This document shows, one piece after another, positions 25,909-35,545 of a DNA stretch of 64,000 bases. A program made the position numbers and the translations under genes. The first letter of the stretch is position 1, and each line of letters begins with the position of its first letter. This DNA is from Symbiodinium natans. Lineage: Eukaryota; Sar; Dinophyceae; Suessiales; Symbiodiniaceae. The stretch lies in contig CAJNDS010002265.1 in assembly GCA_905221605.1 (NCBI GenBank), positions 124,001 to 188,000 on the forward strand, written 5' to 3'. The notes below the pieces were generated by a model. That model was not told where the DNA came from, did no database searches, and worked only from the letters and a program-made list of their open reading frames with translations.

Positions 25909-26750
25909 TCATCTGTTAGAATGCTCTTTTACACATTCCCCGCCATCTGCAGCCGAGGGTGCTCCGGCACAGGCAGGTCCTTTTCCAGTCGGTGGGCGAG
26001 GTCCAGAAGGCTGTTGTTCAAATCCTGGATAACTCATCGTTGGGTTTCAGTGGGTACTTCGAAAGTGCATAGCACCTTCTAGGCTTTTGCTGGGTTCTCT
26101 CTTCAAAGGCGTTTTAGGCACTGGGATAGATGTTGCGGCCTCAGGATTCCAAGACTCAGAACCTGTTTTGGTAACTAAGGAGCCAAGTTAGGCTCAAAAA
26201 ACCCTGGAAAGGACAAGCGGTTTTGGCGAGGGACAGTTGCCCATTTTCGGCCTACCTCCGAGAGAACTGCGAACCAGTCCGCAAGCTAGAATTCAAACAA
26301 TGACGTTCTCGCTCCCCCGTATTTGATGGCCTCTACCCGAGAATCCCTCGTGTTCTACGTGGCTCTTGCATGCCAAGTCACCACAGCCATCAACGACACC
26401 TCGTTTTCCTCAGCCAGCTCTCAGCGGAGCATTGCTGCTTCGAGTCTTCGGTTGAGGGCATCGGGAGTTAGGAGACGTCGGTGGCCCTGGTTCGTTGATT
26501 TCCCTTTCCCATCATTGATGAGGTTGCCTTCTCCGAACACCGCTACAGCAAGACCGGTAGCACAAGATCGGTTCGAAGTCAATTCGCGGCGCAAAACCTG
26601 GTTCCACCCAAACAGTTAAAACCTCGCTGTGCCGCAGCAACCATGCGTTTCTGTGCAATTTGGCTTGACTTCCGCTTTGCGTTGTTAGAGCTGGGGCGTC
26701 GGGGGGTGCGCAGCCCCTCCGCCCATTTCCAGCAGTGACTGCGCAGACCG
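25909..26750. other. Unassigned sequence, no gene seen
   Basis: The longest frame is 98 codons (26323-26619, plus), unrecognised. No repeat is evident before the 204-bp duplication. Confidence 0.5.
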
Positions 26751-26752
26751 CT

Positions 26753-27075
26753 CACCTTGCCGAGTGTTTAATGAGATTCGTTTTGCTCTTGAAGCGAAGG
26801 GGAGGTCAATGGCAAAACAACAAAACTTGGCTTGGTCGGGTTAGCTACTGCAAACGTGCCAACCTTAAGCAAAAACATGGTTTGGCGTTGTTTTTGGTGG
26901 GGTTGGGGTGGGAGACAACCCCCGTACATGGCAATGTTGTCAGTGCAAGCCTTTTCACCTTGCCGCGTGATTTGGAATCCTTGATCTTGCTTGTGAAGCG
27001 ACAGGGAAGATGCTTAAACACATCATTTGGTTGGCTTGGCTTTGCTGAGCTGCCGGTTTTGGCGGAGCTGAACAC
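26753..27075 (+). repeat. Degenerate 204-bp tandem duplication
   Basis: CACCTTGCCG at 26753 recurs at 26956, and the following GAAGCGA at 26791 recurs at 26995. The offset is therefore about 204 bp. Between the anchors, TTGCTnnTGAAGCGAnnGGGAnG and TTGGCTTGG words are shared. A 117-codon frame (26735-27088) runs through both copies in one frame because 204 is 68 codons. The related peptide blocks LLLKRRG and LLVKRQG appear about 68 residues apart. Coding function is not shown. Confidence 0.65.
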
Positions 27076-27791
27076 GCTTGCTCTTTAAAAATAGGGTTTG
27101 TCCTCACGCTTCCTGTACAATGGATTGAGTTTTGTCATGCTTGTTCAAGTCGCTTATCGTTAGGGTCACAATGCCCGAGCCACCGGGTGGTGAGATTTGA
27201 CGGCTTACCTCCTCGCTCTCGAATGCTGCCATTCAGCCATGGAACTCTTCTACAGCCAAAGGGAACTTCCAGGGGCGAAACATCAGAAACCTTTGGGCAC
27301 CCTCCCTCCCCTACATGAGCATTTCTAAGCCTCATCAAATCGGCAAAAGCAAAGACTCATAAAGGTTTTCAGCACCTGGCTCGGGCTGGAATTCGTAGCG
27401 CCAAGCCAGCTGGGACAAAAGGCTACTCCCCCCATAACGCCACAAAGGGAGCCCCCAGCCCAGCCCCCCCTGTCCTTGTCATTGATGCACATAAAGATTC
27501 CCTTGAGCAGCTGCCTTGGGCGTGTCACAAGGGCAAAGTTGACCTAAATGACCCAAGGTGCCTTACAAGACCGTGAAACTCCCGGAAGTGGCCCCCACCA
27601 AAGAGCCAAGAAGGTTGGGGTCTTGCGGAAACTCCTTGCGCATGAGCCCAAGCCCATTCTTTCCCAAGGATCCCGGAAGCTGAACCCGTGGACGAGGAGG
27701 AGGGGGAGCACGTTACGTGGCCCGAGGCGCGGGAGCTTCTCGCCCCACTTCTTCCGCCACTGGAGCAATAAGCCTTGGCACGTGCAATGCC

Positions 27792-27846
27792 AGAAGAACG
27801 CTGAAGAACGCTGAAGAATGCTGAATAATGCTGAAGAATGCGAAGG
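27792..27846. repeat. GAAGAATGCT-type tandem repeat
   Basis: Four to five copies of a 10-12-bp unit (GAAGAACGCT / GAAGAATGCT / GAATAATGCT). Confidence 0.85.
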
Positions 27847-30575
27847 CGACCAGAAGCTGAAGGCACTGCGGGGTTTTAGGCTTCAGGTCTCCAAGTTCGG
27901 GAAGGTTTCATGGGCTCAGGCAGCTTAGGGCTCAGAGCCCTAGAGAATCCAACTCAGAAGGCTTGAAGGGTTAACCTTGCACCGCACCTCGACTAGTGCG
28001 CAAGCTGTATAAGGTCGTGGATTTCGGCCTGATGATTGTACAGGCGTTAGCTCGATCATGGTACGGAAGTTCTGGCTGCAATAGGCTTGTGGATCATAGC
28101 TTGGAAGCAGTCCGCCATGCTTCTAGAGTAGAATCGAACCCGATTGATGCGCAAGGCGCTGGAAGCCCCAAGCCCTTTAAGGCGCTGAAGTGCTGAACTG
28201 CCAGGGCACGAAACCCTTTGAACGCAAAAAAGGGATGCAAAGGGCAGCAAAAGGTTTCTGGACGCCGCGTGCTACCCACAACCCTAGAAGCGCACCCCAA
28301 GCTGTGAAGGTTAGGCTACAGGCAGCCATGCCGAGCCGAGACGCCCCGCATAGTTTTCATGTCCTGCTCAAACTTTGGAGATTTGGCTGTGGCTAGAAAT
28401 GAGGTCATTGCTTAAATATCTGCAGCTCGGCTGTGAAGTACAGATAAGCGGGGCTCCGAAGACACAGAAAAGGTTTCTCCTCCCGTCGAGGGGGGGATCT
28501 TCATTGTAGAGTCTCCACGGAGCCAAGCAGTTTCATGCTCGGGCCTGAGGTTTTCTTCCTCTCACTCTTTCTCCAAGAAGCCGTATAGCCAAAACGCCGA
28601 GAAGCCAAAAGCCCCGAAAGAGTCGAAAACCCAAGGGTCAGCAACGAAAAGCAAAGCCAACGATGCCAAAGAACGTCAAAAACACTCCTTCCAAAAAGGC
28701 ACACCTTGAAGCAACAATTACAGCCCATATCCCCGAACCCCAGATCCAGTGTCCACCCTAGTACGATCATCTCCCAATTTCTCTGCACTTACTCTTCCTG
28801 CCACCATGAAGCCTTAGCGGCCCTAGAGCTCACCATAGCTCAACATACCCTGGCCCGAACTAAACTCAAGCTCACCCTTGGCAGGTCTTGGCAGCGCACC
28901 TCGTCTGGATCCTGTTCCTGTGCCGAAGTGGATGATAGTGGAGGGCTTGGTTAGGCTTTCACTCGTATATCTGCCGGGTGAAATCCGGTGTCATCGGGCG
29001 TTGCACTTCAATAAGTTTCGTCGGGCTCAGTATCTCCGTATATATCAAGTCTAGCTGTAGCTCTTCGAAGGACAGGCAAGAATCTGCCTGGCATGTGCAG
29101 GATTCTCGAGTCACCTCCGAATATACCTGGCTGCGCTGTCTCAACCAGGCAGACACCAAACTGCGCCTTACACCCTCCGCCCGCAAGCCTTGCCAGAAGA
29201 AGCGAAGCCGGGTGTCAGATAGACGTACTCGTACATCCAGCCTGCAAAGTAGCTAGAGAATCTTGGGATTGGGGCCCTGTGCGTTTCAGAGGTCTTGCTG
29301 TGTGTATACTTTCCGGGTAGGCAAAGGTGACCCTGCTAAAAGTTGCAGATGAAAGAAGTTCAGAAAAGGCTTGAGGAAGGAGGAGACGATCAATGTGCGA
29401 CGATTCGGGAAGGCCAGAGGCAGACCTGACTGCTTCTGATTTGAAGCGGGTCCGTGACCATGTGCATGTTGACATTGCATAAAGGATCTGCACCTACACC
29501 TCACAACGCTCAATCCGCGAGAACCGTACTCATTACCTGTGCTGTACACGAGGGCAGCGTCACGTGTAGCAGTCCAAGCTTCAGTGCTGAGAGTTTGGGG
29601 TTGAAAGCTAAGGGCAGAATCATGCACACTTTGGTTTCGACATCTCAGGCTCAGGATTGCAAGCTTTCCTTTAAGGTGTGATCCCGTCCATCAGCAGTCG
29701 GGCCCTCGCAGCTTCGACCCTACTTTGACTGGATAAGGACGTTGAAAGCTGGCAGGGCACGGGGACTGTCAGCCTTCAGGGGGCCAGTTGGGGACGGCCA
29801 GATGCTCCGAAAAGTATGCTTTTCCTTCTGCGACCACTCAGAAGCTCCAAAGTCTCAGCCAAGGGGCACAGTGCGCACAAGCGAATGCACTTGTCGTCTT
29901 TGACGCAGTTTGCTGCCAGCGTCCCCAACGTGGCGAACACTATCCTTAAAGGCTCGTGTTGTTGGGCTGCTTAGACTTGCTACACTGTTCTCCCACGTCT
30001 TAGTTTCTGGCCAACCTCTGGGTTGAATTAAGATTCAGACTCGAGCCCCAACCTTGTGACTCTAACGCCAGCTATTGAAAATGCATTGGTGGGGCAGCCG
30101 GGCATTGGGGAAGACCGCACGCATGTCTAAAGGTCGCTTTAAAGCTCGGAATTCTGGAATTCAGGGAGGGGTTTGCCGGGCTCAGGTCTGCTCAGTTTCC
30201 AAAGGTTCGGGGCAGAGGAGCTGTTGAAAAGAACTGAGGCTGGGGTGTCACGGGGATAGCCATAATACCAGGATAGCCGGCCGTTTGTCTTGTGACTGTT
30301 GAGGATCAAGAAGGAAGGCATGCAGTACTGAAAACCGTTTCATTGGTGCAGAAGACGGAGCCAGGGTAGTGGCAGTGATGGTAGTATGGCAGGACATCCA
30401 GTGAGTCTTGAAGATTGACAGTGTGCTTCATGATTGCAATCTTCTGACTGTTGGCAAACTGCTTCACACGAGCATTGAGTTGACCATGGCAAATCCGAAA
30501 GTGAAGGAAATACGGCATTCAGGACGACCAACGTTCTCACGCCAGTACCTTAGCAGAACTCTCTAACACCCCAAG

Positions 30576-30591
30576 CACGGCACGTGCCGTG
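30576..30591. repeat. Perfect 16-bp palindrome
   Basis: CACGGCACGTGCCGTG is its own reverse complement and centres on the E-box-like core CACGTG. No neighbouring gene gives it a role. Confidence 0.8.
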
Positions 30592-31667
30592 AACTAGTCT
30601 AGAACACGGAACCCCAATATCTGACCTAGACGCATACTTGCTCAACCGCCACCCCCAACCCCAAAGCTTGAGGCCGAGGATCTCCATGGCTTGATGAGGT
30701 TGGCACTCCTTCACCTGAGAGTATATTAAGAGTCTTAAGAGTATCTTATGAGGACTTTGGGGGGGGGGGGTTAGGGTTCAGGCTCAGGGCTTGGACTTAA
30801 GGTATATAGACAGGGGCCCGCCTTTCGAGGGATTGGTAAGTGCTGATGTCTCGAGCTAGCTTTAAGTCTGTGCTATGCTAAAGCAGCAGCAGACATATTC
30901 CTACAGCAAGGTACGTGCACTCTAAGCGAAGGTGCTGGAGTTAATTAACGACGAAGGTTGTGGAGTACCAGGTTCGTGTTTGAGGATATAGTGTTAGGAC
31001 GAAGCGAACAGATTCTGGGCCACGCATCAGTTTTGTTCGGGTGCAAGGTTGCTGACTGGCACCGCTGCCTCAAAACTCCTGAAATAACAAGCCTCGGACC
31101 AAGACTCCAGCGAACTAACTGTGGTTTCTCAACTCCCAAGCCCACAAACACCTCTACACAAACAGTTTGAGGCTTCTCAAACCTCTATGATGTTCTTATT
31201 TTTGAGCCGTATACAGGCCTTGGACAGGCATTGGTCCAGCAGCGCATCGGCATTGTGTCTGCTGTCACGCCGGTCGTCAGAGTCCGAGAGTATATCCTCG
31301 GCCACGTGGGTTTCACAAAGGTTCAAAAGGTGTCCTGGGATGGCAGCATACGTACCCAGTACTCGCGAGACTTGCCCCGAACAGCTCAAACCCGCTTGCA
31401 GGCAAGTTGGGGTCCAGGGTCCAGGCCTCGTCTGAAAAGGAACAACGAGACTACGTTTTTTTTTCTTCAATCAGACATGAACTCGTTTCGTCTTCCTGGT
31501 ATACAAATATTGAACTCCTAGCGTCTTCTTGTTATAGCACTGGGAGATCCCTCCATGTTGCAGAGTGATGTGCAAAACTTCATAGCAAAGACCCAAAAAG
31601 CAACTGTCGACCCACACTCACAACCTCGACATCCTTTTCTTTCATTTCCTGGGGGCAAGGGGGCTTA

Positions 31668-31690
31668 TCTCTCTCTCTCTCTCTCTCTTC
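31668..31690. repeat. (CT)n microsatellite
   Basis: About eleven CT units on the plus strand. Confidence 0.9.
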
Positions 31691-32025
31691 ATCCCTTCCA
31701 CAGCACGTAACCCCCAAGAAGGGGTCGTCCCGAAGGACTCCAGTGAGTCGGTGGTTTTTTACCGGCCAACACAGGGAGTTGCTTCAAGAATGTCCTCCAC
31801 TGTGTCCCTGTGTTGTAATGTGGGTATTGTGTGGATGGGCTTAAGTCTCCGACCTCACCTAAGCAATGCCATATCCCGACATAACACCATCCCCAACATC
31901 CCCATCTCGTCCCATCTCATCCCCATTCAACTTCAATTCCCAAGTTTTTTACACAGAACCTGGGAAACATTTGAAACGTGTCCCCTTGAGGATTTGCAGT
32001 GGTGAGCGGATATGGGATATGAGTC

Positions 32026-32027
<2 letters not shown>
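31691..32027. other. Short unassigned gap between two CT tracts
   Basis: Includes CCCATCTCGTCCCATCTCATCCCC, a short degenerate CCCATCTC repeat near 31900. No gene seen. Confidence 0.5.
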
Positions 32028-32063
<36 letters not shown>

Positions 32064-32079
32064 ACTCTCTCTCACTCTG
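32028..32079. repeat. (CT)n polypyrimidine microsatellite
   Basis: About 50 bp of CT repeats, grading into TTTCTCACTCTCT. An almost pure pyrimidine strand, so a triplex (H-DNA) candidate. Confidence 0.9.
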
Positions 32080-32899
32080 CTAAAAGCACGGTAGCCCACA
32101 TTCGAATAGCAGGCAAAACGCAAAGACCTCATCGATGAAGACTGGGGTGTAACCTGGAACGGAGCTCAGGGCTTGGGTTACCCCGGGGAAGGTTTGGAGG
32201 TCAGGGCTTAAAGGCTTGCGCAAGGCATGAGCCAAGTGCAACGGAGATCGAGGTCCAAAGAAGCTCAATGGCCCCACGGAGCCCTCCTTCGTAGCACCCA
32301 AAACAACAATCCCCAAAATCCAACACACCCAAAGCCTAACACATCCTGCAGCACTTCGACTCTTAATGCCCTAAAACTCACCCTAAGCCACAGCTCAGTG
32401 CATCTCCGCAGCAGACCACATTGAGATCTTTGAGCCCGAGGATCAGCGTCGTCCAGCCGAGGCACAACCTTGTCTGGCAAGGTTCCTCCAAGCGTTGAGG
32501 TCGGACAGTTCAGGGATCCAAGATCAGCCCTAGCCCTCTGTACCGCACTGGGTAAACCTGCATATCCTTTATGTAAATATACGTCAGATATCCGCATGAC
32601 AATGGCACACCAAAACCATGCAGGCAGGCAGGCAGGCCCTCGCTTCTTGTGCATGGTGGATTGGTGTGGCTGCCGACTCGGAGGAGCAATTCCCTTCGGT
32701 CAGGGGGTCTATCCAAAACTGTCCCACATGGGGCCCGGTTCCTCAGGGCCCACGGCATACTGCCGTCCAACAAGAGGCCAGGAGGCAGCCACATCCTCAC
32801 CGGGCGCCCTGCAAGGACGGGCCCATGGGTACGTGCTCTAGTCAAAGATACGATCTTCTAGGATCGACTGAGCAGCGTGAAGTTCCCCAGAATGGGCTC
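32080..32899. other. Unassigned sequence, possible tail of the retrosequence
   Basis: A (CAGG)n tract lies at 32620-32638. The minus strand just below 32900 could continue the RNase H-like fragment (a frame reading LPAEPILGNFTLLSR), but I cannot confirm it. The remaining frames overlap and are unrecognised. Confidence 0.4.
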
Positions 32900-33215
32900 C
32901 GCGGGCAGGCGAAGCGAAGGGGTCCGGGGGTGAAACCATCAAAATCAGGGTGAGTCAGTTCACCAGCCCATGTGTTGAAGTCCCTTTCTGCGTGCGAGGG
33001 CGCAAGTTGCGTGCCATGGAGGTGCAACTGGACCACGATCTCCATGAGGATGATCGAGGTGGGCACAAGGAGTACACGTTCCCCTGGTTGTCACTGACCA
33101 GTGGGATGCGTAGGTTCGGGACAAAAGCCGGGGCCTTCTCCATGACGAAGTGGCAAAGGATCACAGTGTCCCAAACATCTCCAGGGCTGCGAGACAAGCC
33201 AGAGGGGGAGCGGCT
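32900..33215 (-). pseudogene. Decayed RNase H-like domain of a reverse-transcriptase element
   Basis: On the minus strand three frames can be pieced together in order. From about 33213 the frame reads AALEMFGTL. A one-base shift follows, then ILCHFVMEKAP and PLVSDNQGNVYSL. A small deletion and frame change follow, then MPTSIILMEIVVQLHLHG and APSHAERDFNTW-AGELTHPDFDGF. The DN near the start of a strand and the W-A-x-E-L-T motif after a variable helix match the layout of RNase H-like domains in reverse-transcriptase proteins, as I recall them from dinoflagellate genomes. The position where ADELT-type motifs carry the second Asp is Gly here. With two frameshifts and the apparent loss of an acidic residue, this is a dead fragment. 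No reverse-transcriptase palm motif is visible upstream, where the inverted duplication sits instead. The family call is from memory, not a search. Confidence 0.55.
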
Positions 33216-33232
33216 CCCAACACCTTCCGGCC

Positions 33233-33883
33233 ACTCCCAGCTCGCAGCTGTGATCGAGATGAGAAAGGCGGCAGCTGGTCCGTGGACACTAGGACGCACA
33301 AGGACACGGAAGAAGAGTTTCTGGAGAAGCTCAACCGTAAGCTATATGTCATGGTTGAAATCCAGGCAGGGGTCCTACGCCACCTCGACACCGAGAAGCT
33401 CCAGACCCTCCTCAAGCGGAACTACCTCCAAGGACCGAGGCAGCAAGGTGAGGAATTCCTTGCAGCGCAGACAACGCTGGAACAAGCCAAGAGCTCGAAC
33501 CAACGCACGCAGGCGGAGGGCGCCGGGCTCTTCGTCCCATCGTCGAAGGCATTGGAACGGGCGGCACCCTCCGCCTGCATGCGTTGGTTCGAGCTCTTGG
33601 CTTGTTCCAGCGTTGTCTGTGCTGCGCGGAATTCTTCACCTTGCTGCCCCTGTCCTTGGAGGTACGAGTAGTTCTGCTTGAGGAGTGTCTGGAGCTTCTC
33701 GGTGTTCCCTTGGGGGCATCTACCTCCGCGCCCCTGCCTGGACTTCAACCGTGACATATAGCTGAGGGTTGACCTAGTTGACCTTTTCCAGAAACTCCTC
33801 TTGCGTGTGCTTGTGCTTCCTAATGTCCACCGGACAAGCTGGCGCCTTTTTCATCTCGATCACAGCCCTGGTTAGCTGGCAGT
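33233..33883. repeat. Large imperfect inverted repeat (~290-320-bp arms, 38-bp spacer)
   Basis: The left arm (33233-33524) and right arm (33563-33883) are reverse complements with scattered substitutions and small indels. Shared blocks include GCTGTGATCGAGATGA, GAGTTTCTGGA, AGCTATATGTCA, ACACCGAGAAGCTCCAGAC, GACAACGCTGGAACAAGCC and GCGGAGGG. The single-copy spacer is 33525-33562. Both arms encode the same helical peptide when read from the outer end toward the centre: EEFLEKLN, then LYVMVEIQAG (left) or LYVTVEVQAG (right), then TEKLQTLLK, then AAQTTLEQAKSSNQR. The left arm is open in the plus frame 33150-33671. The right arm carries in-frame stops after EKVN and near 33705. Such a structure could come from a fold-back reverse-transcription product or from an inverted duplication. 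Confidence 0.9.
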
Positions 33884-34929
33884 TCGACGCACGCCCAGGC
33901 GCCGATGTCTACTGAGGCGGCCTTCTTTACCTGGAGTCGGTGCGCCAGGAGATTTTCGAGGGCCACAGAACATGCGCCAGGCGGAGGCTCCCAACTTTGA
34001 TCTCGGCCGAGGGTGGCCCGAAAACCGCCTGGGTGAGCTGCTGAGGTAGGTCGGCAGCACGTTTGCCAATACCGGCGAAATCTGCCGGCAAGCCCTCCAA
34101 AAATTAAAGCTTCTCCTCCAAGGTGCCCAAGGGGCGGCTACACGACACCGACGCAAGAGGCCTCTGCTGGTTCTCCGGCTTCTCATGTCAGGGACAAGGT
34201 CACCTGTGGTTGGCCCAGCCTGGCCAGCAACCAGGGCGACTTCAACCATGTTGATGTCCCCCTTAGGGACAAAGTCACCTGTAGAGGGCACAGTTGCTTC
34301 AGCCTCAGCAACCGACGTCATCTGCTCATCCGCAGTCTGCTCCTTCAGCATCACCGGCTCATCACCCTTCATCATGAGCTTAGCCATATGGCTTGGTCTA
34401 TCTCTTGGAGTCGAGTGGACAAGGGGGTACCATCATCAACCTCCACAGTTGCAACGGAGGTCAAAGTGGAATTGACAACTTCATCGGAGTGCGCCTCCAT
34501 GTTGTGCAACAAAGTTGCACGGGCAATCTCCACCTCATCCGTCACCTTCTCCCACTCCTTGTCCCTGTCAACCTCATCGCAAGGGACAGTGAAGCTCTCC
34601 ACCGTCTCCATGCTGGAGGCCATCGCATCAGCGGCGGCTGAAGCAGAAGACATGGCGGCAGTCGCAGAATGAAGAGAGGCGAGGGAATGGGCAAAATTTC
34701 GAAGGACCCGAGGTCCAGTCACTGGAGCCAAAATGGCAGTATCCATTTTGACAGACGTCTCCTGACATAACTCTTGCAACTCGGCAAGCTCCTGCAAGTA
34801 GCTAATCAGCTCCCGCCGTATACTTCCCCATCCTTCAAAAGAATGAACGTGCAGGGAAAAGACCGGTGCCTTCTTGCAATCTGACCGACTGGCAATTCTC
34901 AACGCTGAAAGACTGAAACAGTGAACCAT
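33563..34929 (-). pseudogene. Broken protein-coding-like sequence, unknown family
   Basis: Read on the minus strand, a 185-codon frame (34929-34372) gives a protein-like chain. Its first part is helical (ELISYLQELAELQELC), with an Ala/Ser stretch around SSASAAADAMASS and then an acidic part (DEVDRDKEWEKVTDEVEIAR). It stops at IWLSS. A one-base shift opens a second frame from 34387 (MAKLMMKGDEPVML), which holds two TGD-F/L-VP words about 25 residues apart. Another shift near 34200 leads to EKPENQQRPLA, LEEKL-stop-FLEGLPADFAGIGKR, LPQQLTQAVFGPPSAEIK and LRLAHVLWPSKISWR. Past another stop it reaches AVIEMKKAP and the right arm of the inverted repeat. Helical periodicity and acidic or polar composition set it apart from the rest of the window. 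At least two frameshifts and several stops mark it as a pseudogene. I do not recognise the protein. It may be a retrocopied host mRNA or part of the element that supplied the RNase H fragment. Confidence 0.6.
34722..34744 (-). other. Spliced-leader-like word inside the broken gene (uncertain)
   Basis: The minus strand reads GGATACTGCCATTTTGGCTCCAG. The last 16 bases match 15 of 16 of the dinoflagellate spliced leader end (GCCATTTTGGCTCAAG, from memory). About 70 bases downstream is GCCGCCATGTCT, a good start context for the Ser/Ala-rich part. Against this, the open frame continues upstream of the word with plausible protein, and the word is half of a perfect 8-bp inverted repeat (CAAAATGG-6-CCATTTTG), so it may be coincidence. 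Confidence 0.3.
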
Positions 34930-35158
34930 TTCGTAACTCAGTAACAGGTCATCCCTCAGCCATGAATCCTGAACCTGGAATCAATGTAGACTAAGGCCCT
35001 TGTGGCATAAGTTGCGTTTTTGGGACTGTAGGTGTTTGTTTCGCAGTTTCGGGCGATATTCATGCCCAGCCACTGCCGTATCATCGGGTTCTTGAACTTC
35101 ATCCTGGCAGAGGGACCAGAAGATTTCGGAAGGATGGCTGCGTGCGAGGTTGCCAGGA
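34930..35158. other. Unassigned sequence upstream of the broken gene
   Basis: No gene, repeat or regulatory motif recognised. Confidence 0.5.
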
Positions 35159-35277
35159 CCCTAATTCCAAACTTTAAACCTGAAACCCGGAACTCCAAAC
35201 CCGCAACCCTGATCTGTGAAACCCCAAAACGCTAGAACCCTGAACCCTAGAACCCTAGACCCCTAAACCTTAAACCC
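35159..35277 (-). repeat. Degenerate interstitial telomere-like tract
   Basis: A run of GAACCCT, AGAACCCT, AGACCCCT, AAACCTT and AAACCCG heptamers and octamers at 35225-35277, preceded by looser AACCCGAAACCC-type words. It resembles eroded CCCTAAA repeats in C-strand orientation. The near-7-bp phase is visible over about 50 bp. Confidence 0.65.
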
Positions 35278-35402
35278 GTGAGAGCGAAGGAGCCGAGCAA
35301 CGGAGCAACAGAGCGGAGTCGATTTAGCGAGCACCCATCGTGCCCGTAGGGCAATGTAAAGAAACACAATAAGGTAACGTACCTTCGCGCAGTGTAGCGA
35401 AC

Positions 35403-35545
35403 GTATGTATGTATGTGTATATATATATATGTGCATATGTACATATGCATATTTGTATATATATATATATGTGTATATATATATATGTATATCTGTATAT
35501 GTGTATATGTGTATATATTATATATGTATGTATGTATACATGTAT
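35403..35545. repeat. TA/TG alternating low-complexity tract
   Basis: About 140 bp of TATG, TATA, TGTG and CATA units, nearly all alternating purine-pyrimidine with many internal palindromes. Likely to melt or extrude cruciforms. Tyr/Ile/Cys-rich frames on both strands are artefacts. Confidence 0.92.

Larger units (their letters stand above)
27076..31667. other. Unassigned sequence with short repeats
   Basis: It holds a 12-bp tandem repeat (27792-27846), a 16-bp palindrome (30576-30591) and a G-run followed by telomere-like words (30760-30830). A tRNA B-box-like word at 28125-28140 on the minus strand does not fold into a tRNA. Frames are under 115 codons. Confidence 0.5.

Noticed and set aside
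26225-26260. Third spliced-leader-like word (GCCCATTTTCGGCC)
   Set aside because: Interrupted core and no match in the flanks. Not better than chance.
28110-28200. Possible minus-strand tRNA (GGGTTCGATTCT resembles a B-box)
   Set aside because: The putative T-stem does not pair, and no A-box or acceptor stem is found at the right distance.
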